Assembly (NCBI GenBank): GCA_025210235.1 | Contig: JAOASG010000003.1 | Coordinates: forward strand, 1-64,000 | DNA: 64,000 bases | Direction of reading: 5' to 3' | Origin: Vallitalea sp. | Lineage (GTDB): Bacteria > Bacillota > Clostridia > Lachnospirales > Vallitaleaceae | Shown here: positions 26,025-35,260 of the stretch, piece by piece | Layout of the letters: every line of letters begins with the position of its first letter | Numbering within the stretch: position 1 is the stretch's first letter | Notes under the pieces: generated by a model | What the model was told of the DNA's origin: nothing | What the model saw: the letters and a program-made list of their open reading frames with translations, nothing else | Database searches by the model: none | Translations under genes and position numbers: made by a program

Positions 26025-26804
26025 TTATAGTTTTTTATTAATGTATTTATTAAGGTTAGTAATTTTATCTTCACATAACAAGAGCCTCTTATCTAAATTA
26101 TCGACTTTTTGTTGTAATTTCTTTATTATTGCATCTCTTTTGATTGCATCTTCAGCACTACTAATAACTTCAATATTTTTTATACCAAAATATTGCAGAC
26201 ATCCCATAAGTATTTTATTAGATACCTCTTCTATAAAATCTTCATCTCTCATCCAATTTAACTTCTTTTTTAAATCCATAAAACTTGCATCAATAAGTAC
26301 AGTTATCATATCTGCATTTTTTAATATGTAATTATTTGATGGTTTTACAAACCCCATAAAATCCCTTAAATGATTATTAATTAAACTTGCTAAATTTTCA
26401 CTTTGTGAACTACTATTTAAATAATATGTTGTAAGGTGATTATCAGAATCATCCCAGGTACATGCTTTAGGGTCATATTGTAATGCTATGTACAATGATA
26501 ATTTTTCTTTAAGAATATTTTCATATTTTTTGTTATAACTTGAAAAATTTACGTTTGCTCTATTTATCCTTGTTTGAAGAGAAATATCATACTCCTCCGT
26601 AGCAACATTTAAAACTATAAATCCCAAATTATTAGCTTTTTCTATAAATTTTTCTATTATCTTTTTATTATAATCTCTCCTAATAATAAAATTCTCTTTT
26701 TTTACCATAGGTAATAACATTCCATCTGAAGCATAAATATTTTCATTATATCCACCATCAACAATTAACAAAGGAATGTATCCTAACTTATCCTTTAATT
26801 TCAT
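26025..26804 (-). CDS. Amidase_3-like protein lacking catalytic residues
   Basis: 259 residues. The fold of N-acetylmuramoyl-L-alanine amidases is recognisable from LLIVDGGY (12-19), ISLQTRINRAN (74-84), LSLYIALQYDP (102-112), TTYYLNSSSQSENLASLINNHL (about 125-146) and VLIDASFMD (169-177). In active enzymes these read DxGHG, LxxR..xAN, SIHAN, the GxxxYY block and VExGFxSN. Here the first zinc His is Tyr19, the second is Gln109 and the catalytic Glu is Asp172, so hydrolysis is unlikely. There is no signal peptide. A 40-residue C-terminal coiled coil follows the domain. The ATG at 26804 has GGATGG upstream. A regulatory or binding role is inferred. Confidence 0.75.
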   Translation of the reverse strand: MKLKDKLGYIPLLIVDGGYNENIYASDGMLLPMVKKENFIIRRDYNKKIIEKFIEKANNLGFIVLNVATEEYDISLQTRINRANVNFSSYNKKYENILKEKLSLYIALQYDPKACTWDDSDNHLTTYYLNSSSQSENLASLINNHLRDFMGFVKPSNNYILKNADMITVLIDASFMDLKKKLNWMRDEDFIEEVSNKILMGCLQYFGIKNIEVISSAEDAIKRDAIIKKLQQKVDNLDKRLLLCEDKITNLNKYINKKL

Positions 26805-26886
26805 ACTAAAACCATCCAACTATTCTTATTACTAGTATATGCAGTAATATAGGATTATACATATAATTATTATATTATTTTCCCCT

Positions 26887-28665
26887 TTATCTTATTGCTT
26901 CAAATTGCGCCATATAAAGATTATAATAAACACCTTTTCTGTCCATTAATTTATTATGATTCCCACTCTCCAAAATATTACGATTATCTACCACAAAAAT
27001 CCTATCTGCTTTTTGTATTGTTGATAATCTATGAGCTATAATAAAAGATGTTCTATTCTTTAATAATTCATCAATCCCATTTTGAACTAATCGTTCAGTA
27101 TGTGTATCAATACTAGATGTAGCTTCATCTAATATAAGAATTTTGGGTTTTGAGAGAAGAGTTCTAGCAAAAGCAATTAATTGTCTTTGTCCCACTGATA
27201 GCTTTGTACCCCTTTCATTGACTTTTGTGTCATATTTATTCTCTAATCTCATAATAAATTCATGTGCATGAACTGATTTAGCTGCCTCTATTATTTCTTC
27301 ATCAGTTGCATCTAACTTACCATAACGAATATTGTCTTTTATTGTTCCAGTAAATAGAAAAGTATCCTGTGTCATAATACCCATCTGACTTCTTAGACTT
27401 TCAATAGTTACATCTTTTATATCTATTCCATCAATTTTAATATCACCTTGATTAATATCGTAAAATCTACTTATTAAATTAACAATAGTTGTTTTTCCCG
27501 CTCCTGTAGGTCCAACTAAAGCAATTGTTTCACCTTTTTTGATATTAAAACTTACATCTTCAATAACTTTTACATTATCCTCATACCCAAAACTAACGTT
27601 ATTAAATTCAACCTCTCCCTCAATAGTTGGCATTATTTTAGCTTGACTTATATCTTTAATATCTGGCTCAGTATCTAATATCTCAAAAATCCTCTCTGCT
27701 CCAGCAATATTTGTAATTAGTTGATTATAAAAATTACTTAAATTCATAATAGGTTGCCAAAACATTCCAATATATGATGTAAAAGCAATAAGTGTTCCAA
27801 TTTTTATTTCATTATTTATAGACATTCTAACACCTAAAATAAATACCATAGCGGTACCAATTCCCCATGAAATCTCAACCATAGGCCAAAAAAGGTCATT
27901 CAATTTAACTGCATTTATAAATGATTTACGATGATCTTTTAATAATTCTTTAAATGTTTTACTAGTATATTTTTCTGCTGTGAAGCTTTGAACAACCCTT
28001 ATACCTGAAAAATCTTCATGTGTATAAGCATTCATATTAGAGTTCTTTTTCCTAAATACTTGCCATCGTTTATGTGCTCTTACTTCAACAAAATACATAC
28101 CAAGAATTAAAAATGGTAATAAGGTCAACGCTCCTAGTGCAAGTTTTACATTCAAAACAAACATAATTATTAATACAATTATTATCGTTGTAAAATCAGG
28201 TATTAACGAAATTACACTATTAGTTAATACATTCTTTAACGAATTAACATCTCCTATAACCCTAGCTAATACTTTACCTACTGGTCGATTATCAAAAAAA
28301 TTAAAGGAAAGTTTTTGCAAATGTTCATACAGTTCTTGCCGTATTTCCATCAAAACTTTATTTGATACCTTCGACATAATTACTATTCTTTTTTTCATAC
28401 AATATCTACTAATTAAATTAATAATTAAAGCTATAATTCCTATTACGTAAAGTCCTGATTTATCAGACTTTTTTACATAATCATCAATAGCAATTTTAAT
28501 TAATATCGGATTAATTACATTAACTGCAATAATAATACTCATAATAAATAAAACTAATATTACTTCTTTTTTATACTTCTTCATATAAGAAAACAATCTA
28601 ATAATTGTTACTTTTTTAAGTACATTTTTTGACTGTTCATCTTCTTTAAAATTGTTAACTGCCAT
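26887..28665 (-). CDS. ABC exporter half-transporter (canonical subunit of a heterodimer)
   Basis: 592 residues: six membrane helices (about 30-320) and an ATPase domain with Walker A GPTGAGKTT, Q loop MTQDTFLF, signature LSVGQRQ, Walker B ILILDEATS with the catalytic Glu, and switch His in IAHRLST. It pairs with the gene at 28703, whose catalytic Glu is replaced. This is the BmrCD/LmrCD type of heterodimeric multidrug or peptide exporter. It starts 37 bases after its partner, and both are probably under the attenuator at 30529-30727. Confidence 0.93.
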   Translation of the reverse strand: MAVNNFKEDEQSKNVLKKVTIIRLFSYMKKYKKEVILVLFIMSIIIAVNVINPILIKIAIDDYVKKSDKSGLYVIGIIALIINLISRYCMKKRIVIMSKVSNKVLMEIRQELYEHLQKLSFNFFDNRPVGKVLARVIGDVNSLKNVLTNSVISLIPDFTTIIIVLIIMFVLNVKLALGALTLLPFLILGMYFVEVRAHKRWQVFRKKNSNMNAYTHEDFSGIRVVQSFTAEKYTSKTFKELLKDHRKSFINAVKLNDLFWPMVEISWGIGTAMVFILGVRMSINNEIKIGTLIAFTSYIGMFWQPIMNLSNFYNQLITNIAGAERIFEILDTEPDIKDISQAKIMPTIEGEVEFNNVSFGYEDNVKVIEDVSFNIKKGETIALVGPTGAGKTTIVNLISRFYDINQGDIKIDGIDIKDVTIESLRSQMGIMTQDTFLFTGTIKDNIRYGKLDATDEEIIEAAKSVHAHEFIMRLENKYDTKVNERGTKLSVGQRQLIAFARTLLSKPKILILDEATSSIDTHTERLVQNGIDELLKNRTSFIIAHRLSTIQKADRIFVVDNRNILESGNHNKLMDRKGVYYNLYMAQFEAIR

Positions 28666-28702
28666 TGTTACACCTCCAAATGTTTACGTCTATATCTATC
28701 TA

Positions 28703-30421
28703 TTAGACTGCAAATCCTTCATATTGCTCATTAAATGTATTATAGTAACGTCCTTTCAAGTCCATAAGTGTAGTATGGTCTCCTCGCTCTACTATTTTCC
28801 CATTTTCTAAAATAATTATTTCATCAGCATTTTTAACTGCAGAAATTCTATGACCGATGATAATTTTACTTGTTTTATTCCTTTTTTCTATTGCCTTTTG
28901 AATACAATGCTCAGTTTTCATGTCAAGCGCAGATGTGGAATCATCAAAGACAATAACTTTACATTCTTTTGCCAGTGCTCTTGCAATACTAATTCTTTGT
29001 TTTTGTCCACCAGATAATCCAATCCCTCTTTCTCCTATTACTGTTTCATAGTTTTTTCCCATATTATTTATAAATTCATGAGCTTGAGCACTCTGTGCAG
29101 AATTAACAATAATATCGTTAGTAACTAGATCATCAGATCCAAAAGTTATATTTTCTTTAATTGTATCTGAAAATAAAAACACATCTTGCATAACCATTGA
29201 AATATTTTCTCGTAAATTAGTCAATTCAATCTCTTGTATATTTTTATTATCTAAATATATTTCACCTTTAGTTACATCATAAAATCTAACTAATAAATTA
29301 ACTATTGAAGTTTTTCCTGAACCTGTTTCTCCCATAATCGCTAAAGTTTTTCCTGGTTCTATTTTAAAATTAATATCTTCTAATATTTTTGTTCCTTCTA
29401 ACTCTAATGAAACATGATTAAACTCAACTTTACCTTTTGGCTCATCTAAAGTGATAGGATTATTTGTATTCTTTATTTCAGGAACTTCAATAAATACCTT
29501 ATTTACTTTTTTAGCTGAAGCTTTTGCTTCTGCCATTAAGTTACTAAGCCAACCAAACAATCTCATAGGCCATACTACCATATACATATAACCTGTAAAC
29601 TTAACTAAAGTTCCTATTGTTAGCTCTTGATCAATTACTAGCGAACCCCCAAAAACTATTACCAATACAGGTAATAAACTTGTAATCATTTCTATACTAG
29701 GAAAAAATTTCGCCCAAATCTTTGCTTGTTGAATATTTAATTTATAATAACCTTCATTATGTTTTAAAAACTTAGTTGTTTCATATTTTTCTCTCGCAAA
29801 AGCTTTAACTAGCCTTATCCCAGCAATGTTTTCTTGGGCAGTTGTATTTAAAGTTGCATTTTGCTCACTAATTTTTTCATATGTATTTCCAATTTTCTTT
29901 TCTAATGTTATAGCCATATAAGCTATAATTGGCATTGTTATGACCGCTATAAGAGCTAATTTAAAACTAATAGTAAACATCATAACTGTAGCTATCACAA
30001 AATAAATAGACATTTCTATTACCAACATAACTCCAAAGCTAATACCTTCCCATATTTTATCAGCATCATCTTTTATTCTTGACATTAATTCTCCTGTGTT
30101 TTTTCTATGAAAAAATCCAAAAGATAAACTTTGTATATGGTCAAATAAATCTTGCCTTAAATCACATACAATCTTTGAACCTACAATGTCAAATAGCATT
30201 TCTTTAATATAACCAAGTATCGCTCTACCTAGAGTAATAGAAACAAGTGCTATAATTAGCCCTCTAAATATTTCAATTTGTCCTTCTAATATAACATCAT
30301 CAACAATTTTACCTGTTATTATAGGTGTGAATAAATCAAGTATTATACTTCCAAGTAATGCAATTATTCCAACCAAGTACATATACCAATATTTTTTCAT
30401 ATAACTTATAATTCTTTTCAT
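28703..30421 (-). CDS. ABC exporter half-transporter (degenerate-site subunit)
   Basis: 572 residues: six membrane helices, then an ATPase domain with Walker A GETGSGKTS, signature LSGGQKQR and switch His IGHRISA. The Walker B stretch is VIVFDDSTS, so the catalytic Glu is Asp. One nucleotide site of the heterodimer is therefore expected to be degenerate, as in BmrCD-type exporters. It is the first structural gene after a leader ORF and attenuator. GGAGGAAAG precedes the ATG. Confidence 0.93.
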   Translation of the reverse strand: MKRIISYMKKYWYMYLVGIIALLGSIILDLFTPIITGKIVDDVILEGQIEIFRGLIIALVSITLGRAILGYIKEMLFDIVGSKIVCDLRQDLFDHIQSLSFGFFHRKNTGELMSRIKDDADKIWEGISFGVMLVIEMSIYFVIATVMMFTISFKLALIAVITMPIIAYMAITLEKKIGNTYEKISEQNATLNTTAQENIAGIRLVKAFAREKYETTKFLKHNEGYYKLNIQQAKIWAKFFPSIEMITSLLPVLVIVFGGSLVIDQELTIGTLVKFTGYMYMVVWPMRLFGWLSNLMAEAKASAKKVNKVFIEVPEIKNTNNPITLDEPKGKVEFNHVSLELEGTKILEDINFKIEPGKTLAIMGETGSGKTSIVNLLVRFYDVTKGEIYLDNKNIQEIELTNLRENISMVMQDVFLFSDTIKENITFGSDDLVTNDIIVNSAQSAQAHEFINNMGKNYETVIGERGIGLSGGQKQRISIARALAKECKVIVFDDSTSALDMKTEHCIQKAIEKRNKTSKIIIGHRISAVKNADEIIILENGKIVERGDHTTLMDLKGRYYNTFNEQYEGFAV

Positions 30422-30528
30422 AATCTTTCCTCCATATTACCTCAGAGAAGTTACTATTAACTAATTTTAATCACAAAAAATATCTTTTTAACTATCTAAT
30501 AGTTTAAGACTTTCTTGTAAAAACAAAA

Positions 30529-30613
30529 AAACCAAGGGCATGTTATCCCATGGTTTAAATATATCAAAATATAAAAATATATTAAAATAGCCACGGGCAA
30601 GCAACCCGTGGCT
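30529..30613 (-). promoter_or_regulatory. Transcription attenuator in front of the ABC exporter
   Basis: Read on the minus strand, four segments follow the leader ORF: 1, AGCCACGGG (30613-30605); 2, CCCGTGGCT (30597-30589); 3, AAACCATGGG (30556-30547); 4, CCCTTGGTTT (30538-30529). Segments 1:2 form a perfect hairpin and 3:4 form a terminator followed by a T-rich run. Segment 2 (CCCGTGG) can also pair with segment 3 (CCATGGG) with one G-U pair, which would break the terminator. The leader stop codon lies 12 bases before segment 1, so a ribosome held near the end of the leader would cover segment 1 and free 2 to pair with 3. The structure is seen; regulation is inferred. Confidence 0.75.
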
Positions 30614-30625
30614 CAATTAGTTAAT

Positions 30626-30727
30626 TTATAGAAACTTAATCTGAGGCAGGGTCTTCTTGTATTGATTGTTATTAATTTTTGTAATTTGAACTAATCTTTT
30701 CTTATTATTTAATATATTATTAAACAT
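30626..30727 (-). CDS. 33-residue leader peptide of the ABC exporter operon
   Basis: A short ORF starts at ATG 30727 with an excellent AAAGGAGG 8-9 bases upstream. It is basic and Asn-rich (MFNNILNNKKRLVQI, ending PQIKFL). It is followed within 12 bases by the attenuator hairpins and then by the exporter genes. In Bacillus subtilis, bmrB is a comparable leader controlling the bmrCD exporter by ribosome-mediated attenuation, with induction by translation-inhibiting antibiotics. I see no sequence similarity to BmrB beyond size and position. Confidence 0.75.
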   Translation of the reverse strand: MFNNILNNKKRLVQITKINNNQYKKTLPQIKFL

Positions 30728-30754
30728 AACTCTACCTCCTTTTTTAATTTATTA

Positions 30755-30820
30755 TGCAATTGCAAAACTCATTTTTTTACATAGTATTAAAAATCAAAAT
30801 AATTTTGTTTATAATTACTT
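30755..30820. repeat. Short member of the GTAATTGCAAAACT repeat family
   Basis: GCAATTGCAAAACTCATTTT at the left is roughly complementary to AATTTTGTTTATAATTACTT at the right. It lies in the 5' untranslated region between the exporter promoter and the leader ORF. Confidence 0.5.
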
Positions 30821-30849
30821 ATGTGTTAAATAATAATAAGTCTTTAATA

Positions 30850-30878
30850 GTATTACACAAACCTTTTATATTTGTCAA
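30850..30878 (-). promoter_or_regulatory. Promoter of the leader-ABC exporter operon
   Basis: TTGACA (30878-30873), 17-base spacer, TAATAC (30855-30850). The transcript would start near 30843, giving a leader of about 115 bases before the 33-codon ORF. Confidence 0.75.
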
Positions 30879-30993
30879 TCTTTTTTTGAAAACTTTTAAA
30901 TTTGTAAAATAAATGTAATATTATTATATGTCTTATTTTTATAATTATGCATCTCTTTCACTAATTTAGTTGAACTTTCTTATACAGCAAAAA

Positions 30994-31012
30994 AGCACCT
31001 ACTAGAGGCGCT
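30994..31012 (-). terminator. Terminator of the PrsA-like gene
   Basis: On the minus strand AGCGCCT-loop-AGGTGCT (one G-U pair) is followed by TTTTTT. It lies 13 bases after the stop codon. Confidence 0.85.
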
Positions 31013-31024
31013 CTTCTTAGAAAT

Positions 31025-32212
31025 TTAATTATCTTTTTGTTTATCATCTGATGAGCTGTCTTTTGTTTCATCGCTTTTTTTGTCATCTGATGAATCTTTT
31101 GCAGAATTATCACTTGCTTTATCATCTTCAGAAGTATCTTTATCATCTTCTTTTGTTTTATCGTCTGCTGTTGTATCTTCTATTACTTCATTTCTTGATT
31201 GTCTTACTTCAACATCTTTCCATACTTCTTCTTTAACTTCAAATTTATAATCTTTTTTCAATTCTTCAAATCTTTTAGTAAATTCTTCTCTTTTAATTGT
31301 TTCTTTTATTCCTTCTTCTTCTTCTGGAGTTGGTTCAATTATTTCTTCTAATTTTATTATGTGGTATCCGAATTGTGTTTCTACTAAATCACTTATTTCA
31401 CCTTGTTTTAAATTGAATGCTGCATCTTTAAATTCTTGGATAAAACTATCTTGTCTTCCAAATGTGTACTCTCCACCATTTTCTTTTGATCCTAAATCCT
31501 CAGTATATTCTTTTGCTAAAGTGGCAAAATCTTCTCCAGCTTTTGCTTTATCTAAAATTTCCTGTGCTTTTTCTTTTTGTTTTGCTTTTTTATCATCTGA
31601 AATTGGTTGATTATTATCATCTAAAGTTTTAAATAATATATGTCTTACTCTTACTTTATTACCCATTTCCGCTATTTTTTCTTGATCTATTTCATAATCT
31701 TTCAATTCATCATTTAATAATGCTTGTTCCATTGATTGTCTTTCCATTAAGGTCTTAACTAACTCTAAAGTAATTTCATCTTCATCATTAATAGCTTTTT
31801 TCAATTGTTCAAAAATATCTGTTGCTGTTTTTTCATTTTTAGTTATTTCTTCTTCTGTTATTGTAATACCTCTTTCTTTTGAAATTAAAGACGCTATATT
31901 GGATGTTTCTACAGCCATCATGGCATTTTCTTTTACTATATCAACCATTTTTTTGCCTTCAACCTCTTGATCCCAAATATTTGGTCCATAAATCATTTCA
32001 AATTGTGCTTCCATTAATCTTAAAAATAAGTTAGCTTCTCCTAAAGTAATCTTATGATCCTCATTTATAGTTGCTACAATTGTTTTATTATCTTGATTTG
32101 TTGCGTTATCCTTATTATTATCTTTATCATCTTTCTTACCACACCCGACAGCAACAGCCATTACCATAGTAAGAATCATAAATATAGAAATAATTTTTTT
32201 TAACTTGTTCAT
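31025..32212 (-). CDS. PrsA-like foldase lipoprotein, PpiC-type peptidyl-prolyl isomerase
   Basis: 395 residues. The signal peptide ends in lipobox AVGC with Cys24, so it is a lipoprotein on the outer face of the membrane. A SurA-like N-terminal chaperone region is followed by a parvulin domain (VRVRHILFKTLDD, AKEYTEDLGSKENGGEYTFG, VETQFGYHIIKLEEI) that helps exported proteins fold. The last 50 residues are low-complexity Asp/Lys/Ser. The ATG at 32212 has AAGGAG 8 bases upstream and is preferred over a GTG at 32221. It is monocistronic. The many large exported proteins in this window are plausible clients. Confidence 0.92.
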   Translation of the reverse strand: MNKLKKIISIFMILTMVMAVAVGCGKKDDKDNNKDNATNQDNKTIVATINEDHKITLGEANLFLRLMEAQFEMIYGPNIWDQEVEGKKMVDIVKENAMMAVETSNIASLISKERGITITEEEITKNEKTATDIFEQLKKAINDEDEITLELVKTLMERQSMEQALLNDELKDYEIDQEKIAEMGNKVRVRHILFKTLDDNNQPISDDKKAKQKEKAQEILDKAKAGEDFATLAKEYTEDLGSKENGGEYTFGRQDSFIQEFKDAAFNLKQGEISDLVETQFGYHIIKLEEIIEPTPEEEEGIKETIKREEFTKRFEELKKDYKFEVKEEVWKDVEVRQSRNEVIEDTTADDKTKEDDKDTSEDDKASDNSAKDSSDDKKSDETKDSSSDDKQKDN

Positions 32213-32316
32213 TATTGACACTCCTTCGTTTTTCTTTAGTAAATAAAAATATATTATATATTTTAATCTCTAAGCTTTTATATTTTATATGATTTTTATA
32301 ATAAAATCAAATTAAA

Positions 32317-32763
32317 TCATGAAGAAAATAATTTTTTTTCTTTCAAAAACTTTCTTTTATCTTCATTTTTTCTTTCAAGTATTAATAGTTCAACCTCTTT
32401 TGTCTGACTAATAACATTACTTTCGATGTCTTTTCTAAGTAATCTATGAAGTTTACTTCTCATAGTTTCCCCTAAAACTAATCTAGTAATTCCCATTCCT
32501 TTGACAAAATCAATAATTTTATTTGGAACATCTTCGCCACTCAAGAAATGAACTTCTCCACCTAACTGTTTTCCATATTCAAAAAGCTCCTCTAATAAAT
32601 TTATTGAATCTTCATGTTCAAATATATTCATACCTTTTTCAACATGTAAAATATGAAGTTCTCCATTTATTTCATTAGCTATCTCTGCACCTTTTCTAAT
32701 TAATCTTTTTGAGTTTTTTTGAATTGTTATACATACTAATACTTTTTGAATGTCTTGCCCCAT
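32317..32763 (-). CDS. Universal-stress-protein-like protein (KdpD USP type)
   Basis: 148 residues. A Rossmann-like core begins VLVCITIQKNSKRLIRKGAEIA and contains LHILHVEKG and GITRLVLGETMRS, which resembles the USP segment of KdpD-type sensors (a nucleotide-binding alpha/beta fold). The last 25 residues are basic. It is a stand-alone protein, without the kinase. The ATG at 32763 has AAGGAGG 8 bases upstream; an in-frame TTG two codons before it is not needed. A small inverted repeat (AGGAAACGTT/AACGTTTCT, 32778-32803) lies upstream. Confidence 0.8.
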   Translation of the reverse strand: MGQDIQKVLVCITIQKNSKRLIRKGAEIANEINGELHILHVEKGMNIFEHEDSINLLEELFEYGKQLGGEVHFLSGEDVPNKIIDFVKGMGITRLVLGETMRSKLHRLLRKDIESNVISQTKEVELLILERKNEDKRKFLKEKKLFSS

Positions 32764-33290
32764 GCACAAGCCTCCTTAGGAAACGTTAAATATACAACGT
32801 TTCTTCGTTACTATTAAGGTTACCATACTCATTTCCCTCTAAGTACAATGTCATTATAGCATGTTATATCATCTTAATCTACATCTTTAAAAAAACTTCA
32901 ATAATTGTTCACAAATTATTCATTTACTCTTTATCTTTTAAGGCATCAAATAATAATAATAATAATAATTTATTTTTTTAATTATATGCTTATTAGTATA
33001 AGCTTCTATCTTTTTATAAATAGTTTTATTATTAATTGATAACTTTTATTTATATTCAATGTTGTCTTTTCTTATTTATTATATTATTAATATCTTTAAT
33101 ATTATTTAATGTTATATTTATTTTTGTTAAAACAAACTATATATTGCTTACAATCTAATATTTAAATTATTATTCTTTTTTTGTATTTTATATTTTTATT
33201 ATTTATATTAAAATATATAAATTTAAATAACATATTGACATTTTTATTTTTTTAATATAATATTTTTGTTAATGAGAGGATGACATTTTC
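32764..33290. other. Extremely AT-rich gene-free interval
   Basis: About 527 bases between divergent genes. From 32950 on it is almost only A and T, with an (AAT)7 run near 32950-32972. The inverted repeat AGGAAACGTT...AACGTTTCT lies at 32778-32803. TTGACA at 33236 with TAATAT near 33258 is a possible rightward promoter for the glycosylation cluster. No ORF or RNA gene is supported. Confidence 0.55.
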
Positions 33291-34760
33291 ATGAAAATAT
33301 TTAAGTTTACATTTAAAAAGATAGAATTATTCATCATATTAATTATTTTAATTTTTTTTATATTATCAAGCATAAAAGAAATTGTAATTTCTTCACTAAT
33401 ACTCCCAATAGTCTATATTATATATTGTATAATAGCAGTCTTATGTTATTTATTTATACACAAAAGACACCATAACTATTTTAATAATCAATGGTATAGT
33501 ATTTTATTTGTACTAATTACAGGGATGCTAATAAGACTACTTTGTTTGTATTTTTTAGGAATTGAACAAAAAGGTGATTATCGTATATATTTAAGTACAG
33601 CTTCTAAATTAGCTTTAGGACAAAATTTTAATAATTTCTATTATGGTATTTTCCCTCATGCTATTCATTATCCTTTATTCATTAGTAAGTTCTTTAAAAT
33701 ATTTGGTACTTCCTATAAATTAGTAAGCATTCTTAATATTATTTTTAGTATGCTAGAAATTATATGTATATATCTAATTCTTAATAAAATTATTATAAAA
33801 AATAGCATCCTAGCAACTTTATTTGTAATATTGAATCCATCTTCCATTCTTTTAATTTTATTTACAGGAGGAGAATCAATATATAGTTCTCTTATATTTA
33901 TTTGCTTTTTAATTATTTTAAATATATATAATAAAAAGTCAATTGATAAAAACAATACTATTTTATACATAATTCTTGGTTTGTTTATATCTATAGCTAA
34001 TTTTTTTAGACCAACTGCCATTATACTTATCATAGCAATTATATTAAGTGAAATATTAATCGGCAAAAAATTTAATAAAATAATTTTACTAAGAGTAATG
34101 ACAATAACGCTTACATTTATACTAACTAATTTTATTTTTCAAACTTTAACAACAAATGTTACAGGATACAATCCTCCCAAGAAAAGTTTTGGGTGGAATC
34201 TATATGTTGGAGGAAACTATAGTAGTAAAGGAACTTGGAACCCTCAAGATGGAGATTTATTTAAAGAAATACTTACTAAAAATATGTCCCCATCTGAAAT
34301 ACAAACATATTTTTGCGATTTAGCTCATAATAGATATAAGAATCTAATTGCTAATAAAAAAATTATTCGTCATTTTATGAATAAAACATATATATGGAGT
34401 AGAGAATCTAGTATACCAACATTATTAGAAACGTCTCAAACGGCAAATACAAGGTATAAGCATACTGATACCATTCCTGTCATGACATTAATTTGCTTTA
34501 TATATCAAAATATAGTATTCTTATTAATGGTAGTATCATTAGTTATTACTAAAAAAGAGGATTTCTTTTATAGAATAATTAGTTTATATATAATTGGCTC
34601 AATATGTTTATTTATGATTATTGAAACAGCAACAAGATATAAATTTGCATATTACTCAATAATACCTACAATTACAATAATTGGTTTTTTTAATTACTTT
34701 AACTCCCGAAACAAAGAGGCTACATCTCATTATTCCTTCCAAAAAATATTGTCTCAATAG
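33291..34760 (+). CDS. Polytopic membrane glycosyltransferase (GT-C, PMT/ArnT-like)
   Basis: 489 residues with about 11 hydrophobic segments. The first exterior loop contains LGIEQKGDYRIYLSTASKLA, an acidic motif of the position and type used by GT-C enzymes that take sugar from a polyprenyl phosphate carrier. A large soluble-looking loop around residues 290-360 (GWNLYVGGNYSSKGTWNPQDGD) is typical of the class. Together with the GtrA- and GtrB-like genes downstream it makes a three-component glycosylation system, of which it would be the final transferase. GAGAGGATG precedes the ATG. The acceptor is unknown. Confidence 0.82.
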   Translation: MKIFKFTFKKIELFIILIILIFFILSSIKEIVISSLILPIVYIIYCIIAVLCYLFIHKRHHNYFNNQWYSILFVLITGMLIRLLCLYFLGIEQKGDYRIYLSTASKLALGQNFNNFYYGIFPHAIHYPLFISKFFKIFGTSYKLVSILNIIFSMLEIICIYLILNKIIIKNSILATLFVILNPSSILLILFTGGESIYSSLIFICFLIILNIYNKKSIDKNNTILYIILGLFISIANFFRPTAIILIIAIILSEILIGKKFNKIILLRVMTITLTFILTNFIFQTLTTNVTGYNPPKKSFGWNLYVGGNYSSKGTWNPQDGDLFKEILTKNMSPSEIQTYFCDLAHNRYKNLIANKKIIRHFMNKTYIWSRESSIPTLLETSQTANTRYKHTDTIPVMTLICFIYQNIVFLLMVVSLVITKKEDFFYRIISLYIIGSICLFMIIETATRYKFAYYSIIPTITIIGFFNYFNSRNKEATSHYSFQKILSQ

Positions 34761-34834
34761 GAATTTCTTTTGCAAAAAAATTCGTGAAGTTTATAAGTCA
34801 ATAAAAAATATTACTTAGGAAAGAGTTTAGATAA

Positions 34835-35260
34835 ATGATGAAAGATAAAATAAAAAAGATAGTCAACTATGAAACAATGCTTTATATTTTTTTTGGAATA
34901 TTAACTACAGCAGTTAATTTTATAGTTTATACAATATGTACTAATTACTTAGGAATTCATTATTTAGGAAGTAATACTTTAGCTTTTATTTTAGCTGTAA
35001 TATTTGCTTTTATAACTAATAAAATATTTGTGTTCAAAAGTCATGATTATAAATTTAAAGTATTAATGTTTGAATTTATATCATTCCTAGGTGCAAGAAT
35101 TGTATCTTTTGGAATGGATACTTTAATTATGTTTGTGTTTGTAGATCTTTTTATGATTAATGATTTAATCGTTAAGATACTTTCTAATGTTTTAGTAGTT
35201 ATATTAAATTATTTTTTTAGCAAGTTTATTGTTTTTAAAAAGAAAGAGGTTAACGTATGA
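34835..35260 (+). CDS. GtrA-family membrane protein, putative polyprenyl-phosphate-sugar flippase
   Basis: 141 residues with four membrane helices; FGILTTAVNFIVYTICTNYLG and ILAVIFAFITNKIFVFK are family signatures. GtrA proteins are thought to flip lipid-linked sugar across the membrane. The ATG follows GGAAAGAG weakly. Its stop overlaps the start of the GtrB-like gene by four bases, so the pair is coupled. Confidence 0.88.
   Translation: MMKDKIKKIVNYETMLYIFFGILTTAVNFIVYTICTNYLGIHYLGSNTLAFILAVIFAFITNKIFVFKSHDYKFKVLMFEFISFLGARIVSFGMDTLIMFVFVDLFMINDLIVKILSNVLVVILNYFFSKFIVFKKKEVNV

Noticed and set aside
32940..32980. (AAT)n run as a possible CRISPR or regulatory repeat
   Set aside because: It is a simple trinucleotide run in extremely AT-rich DNA, without spacers or symmetry. 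No CRISPR array was seen anywhere in the window.
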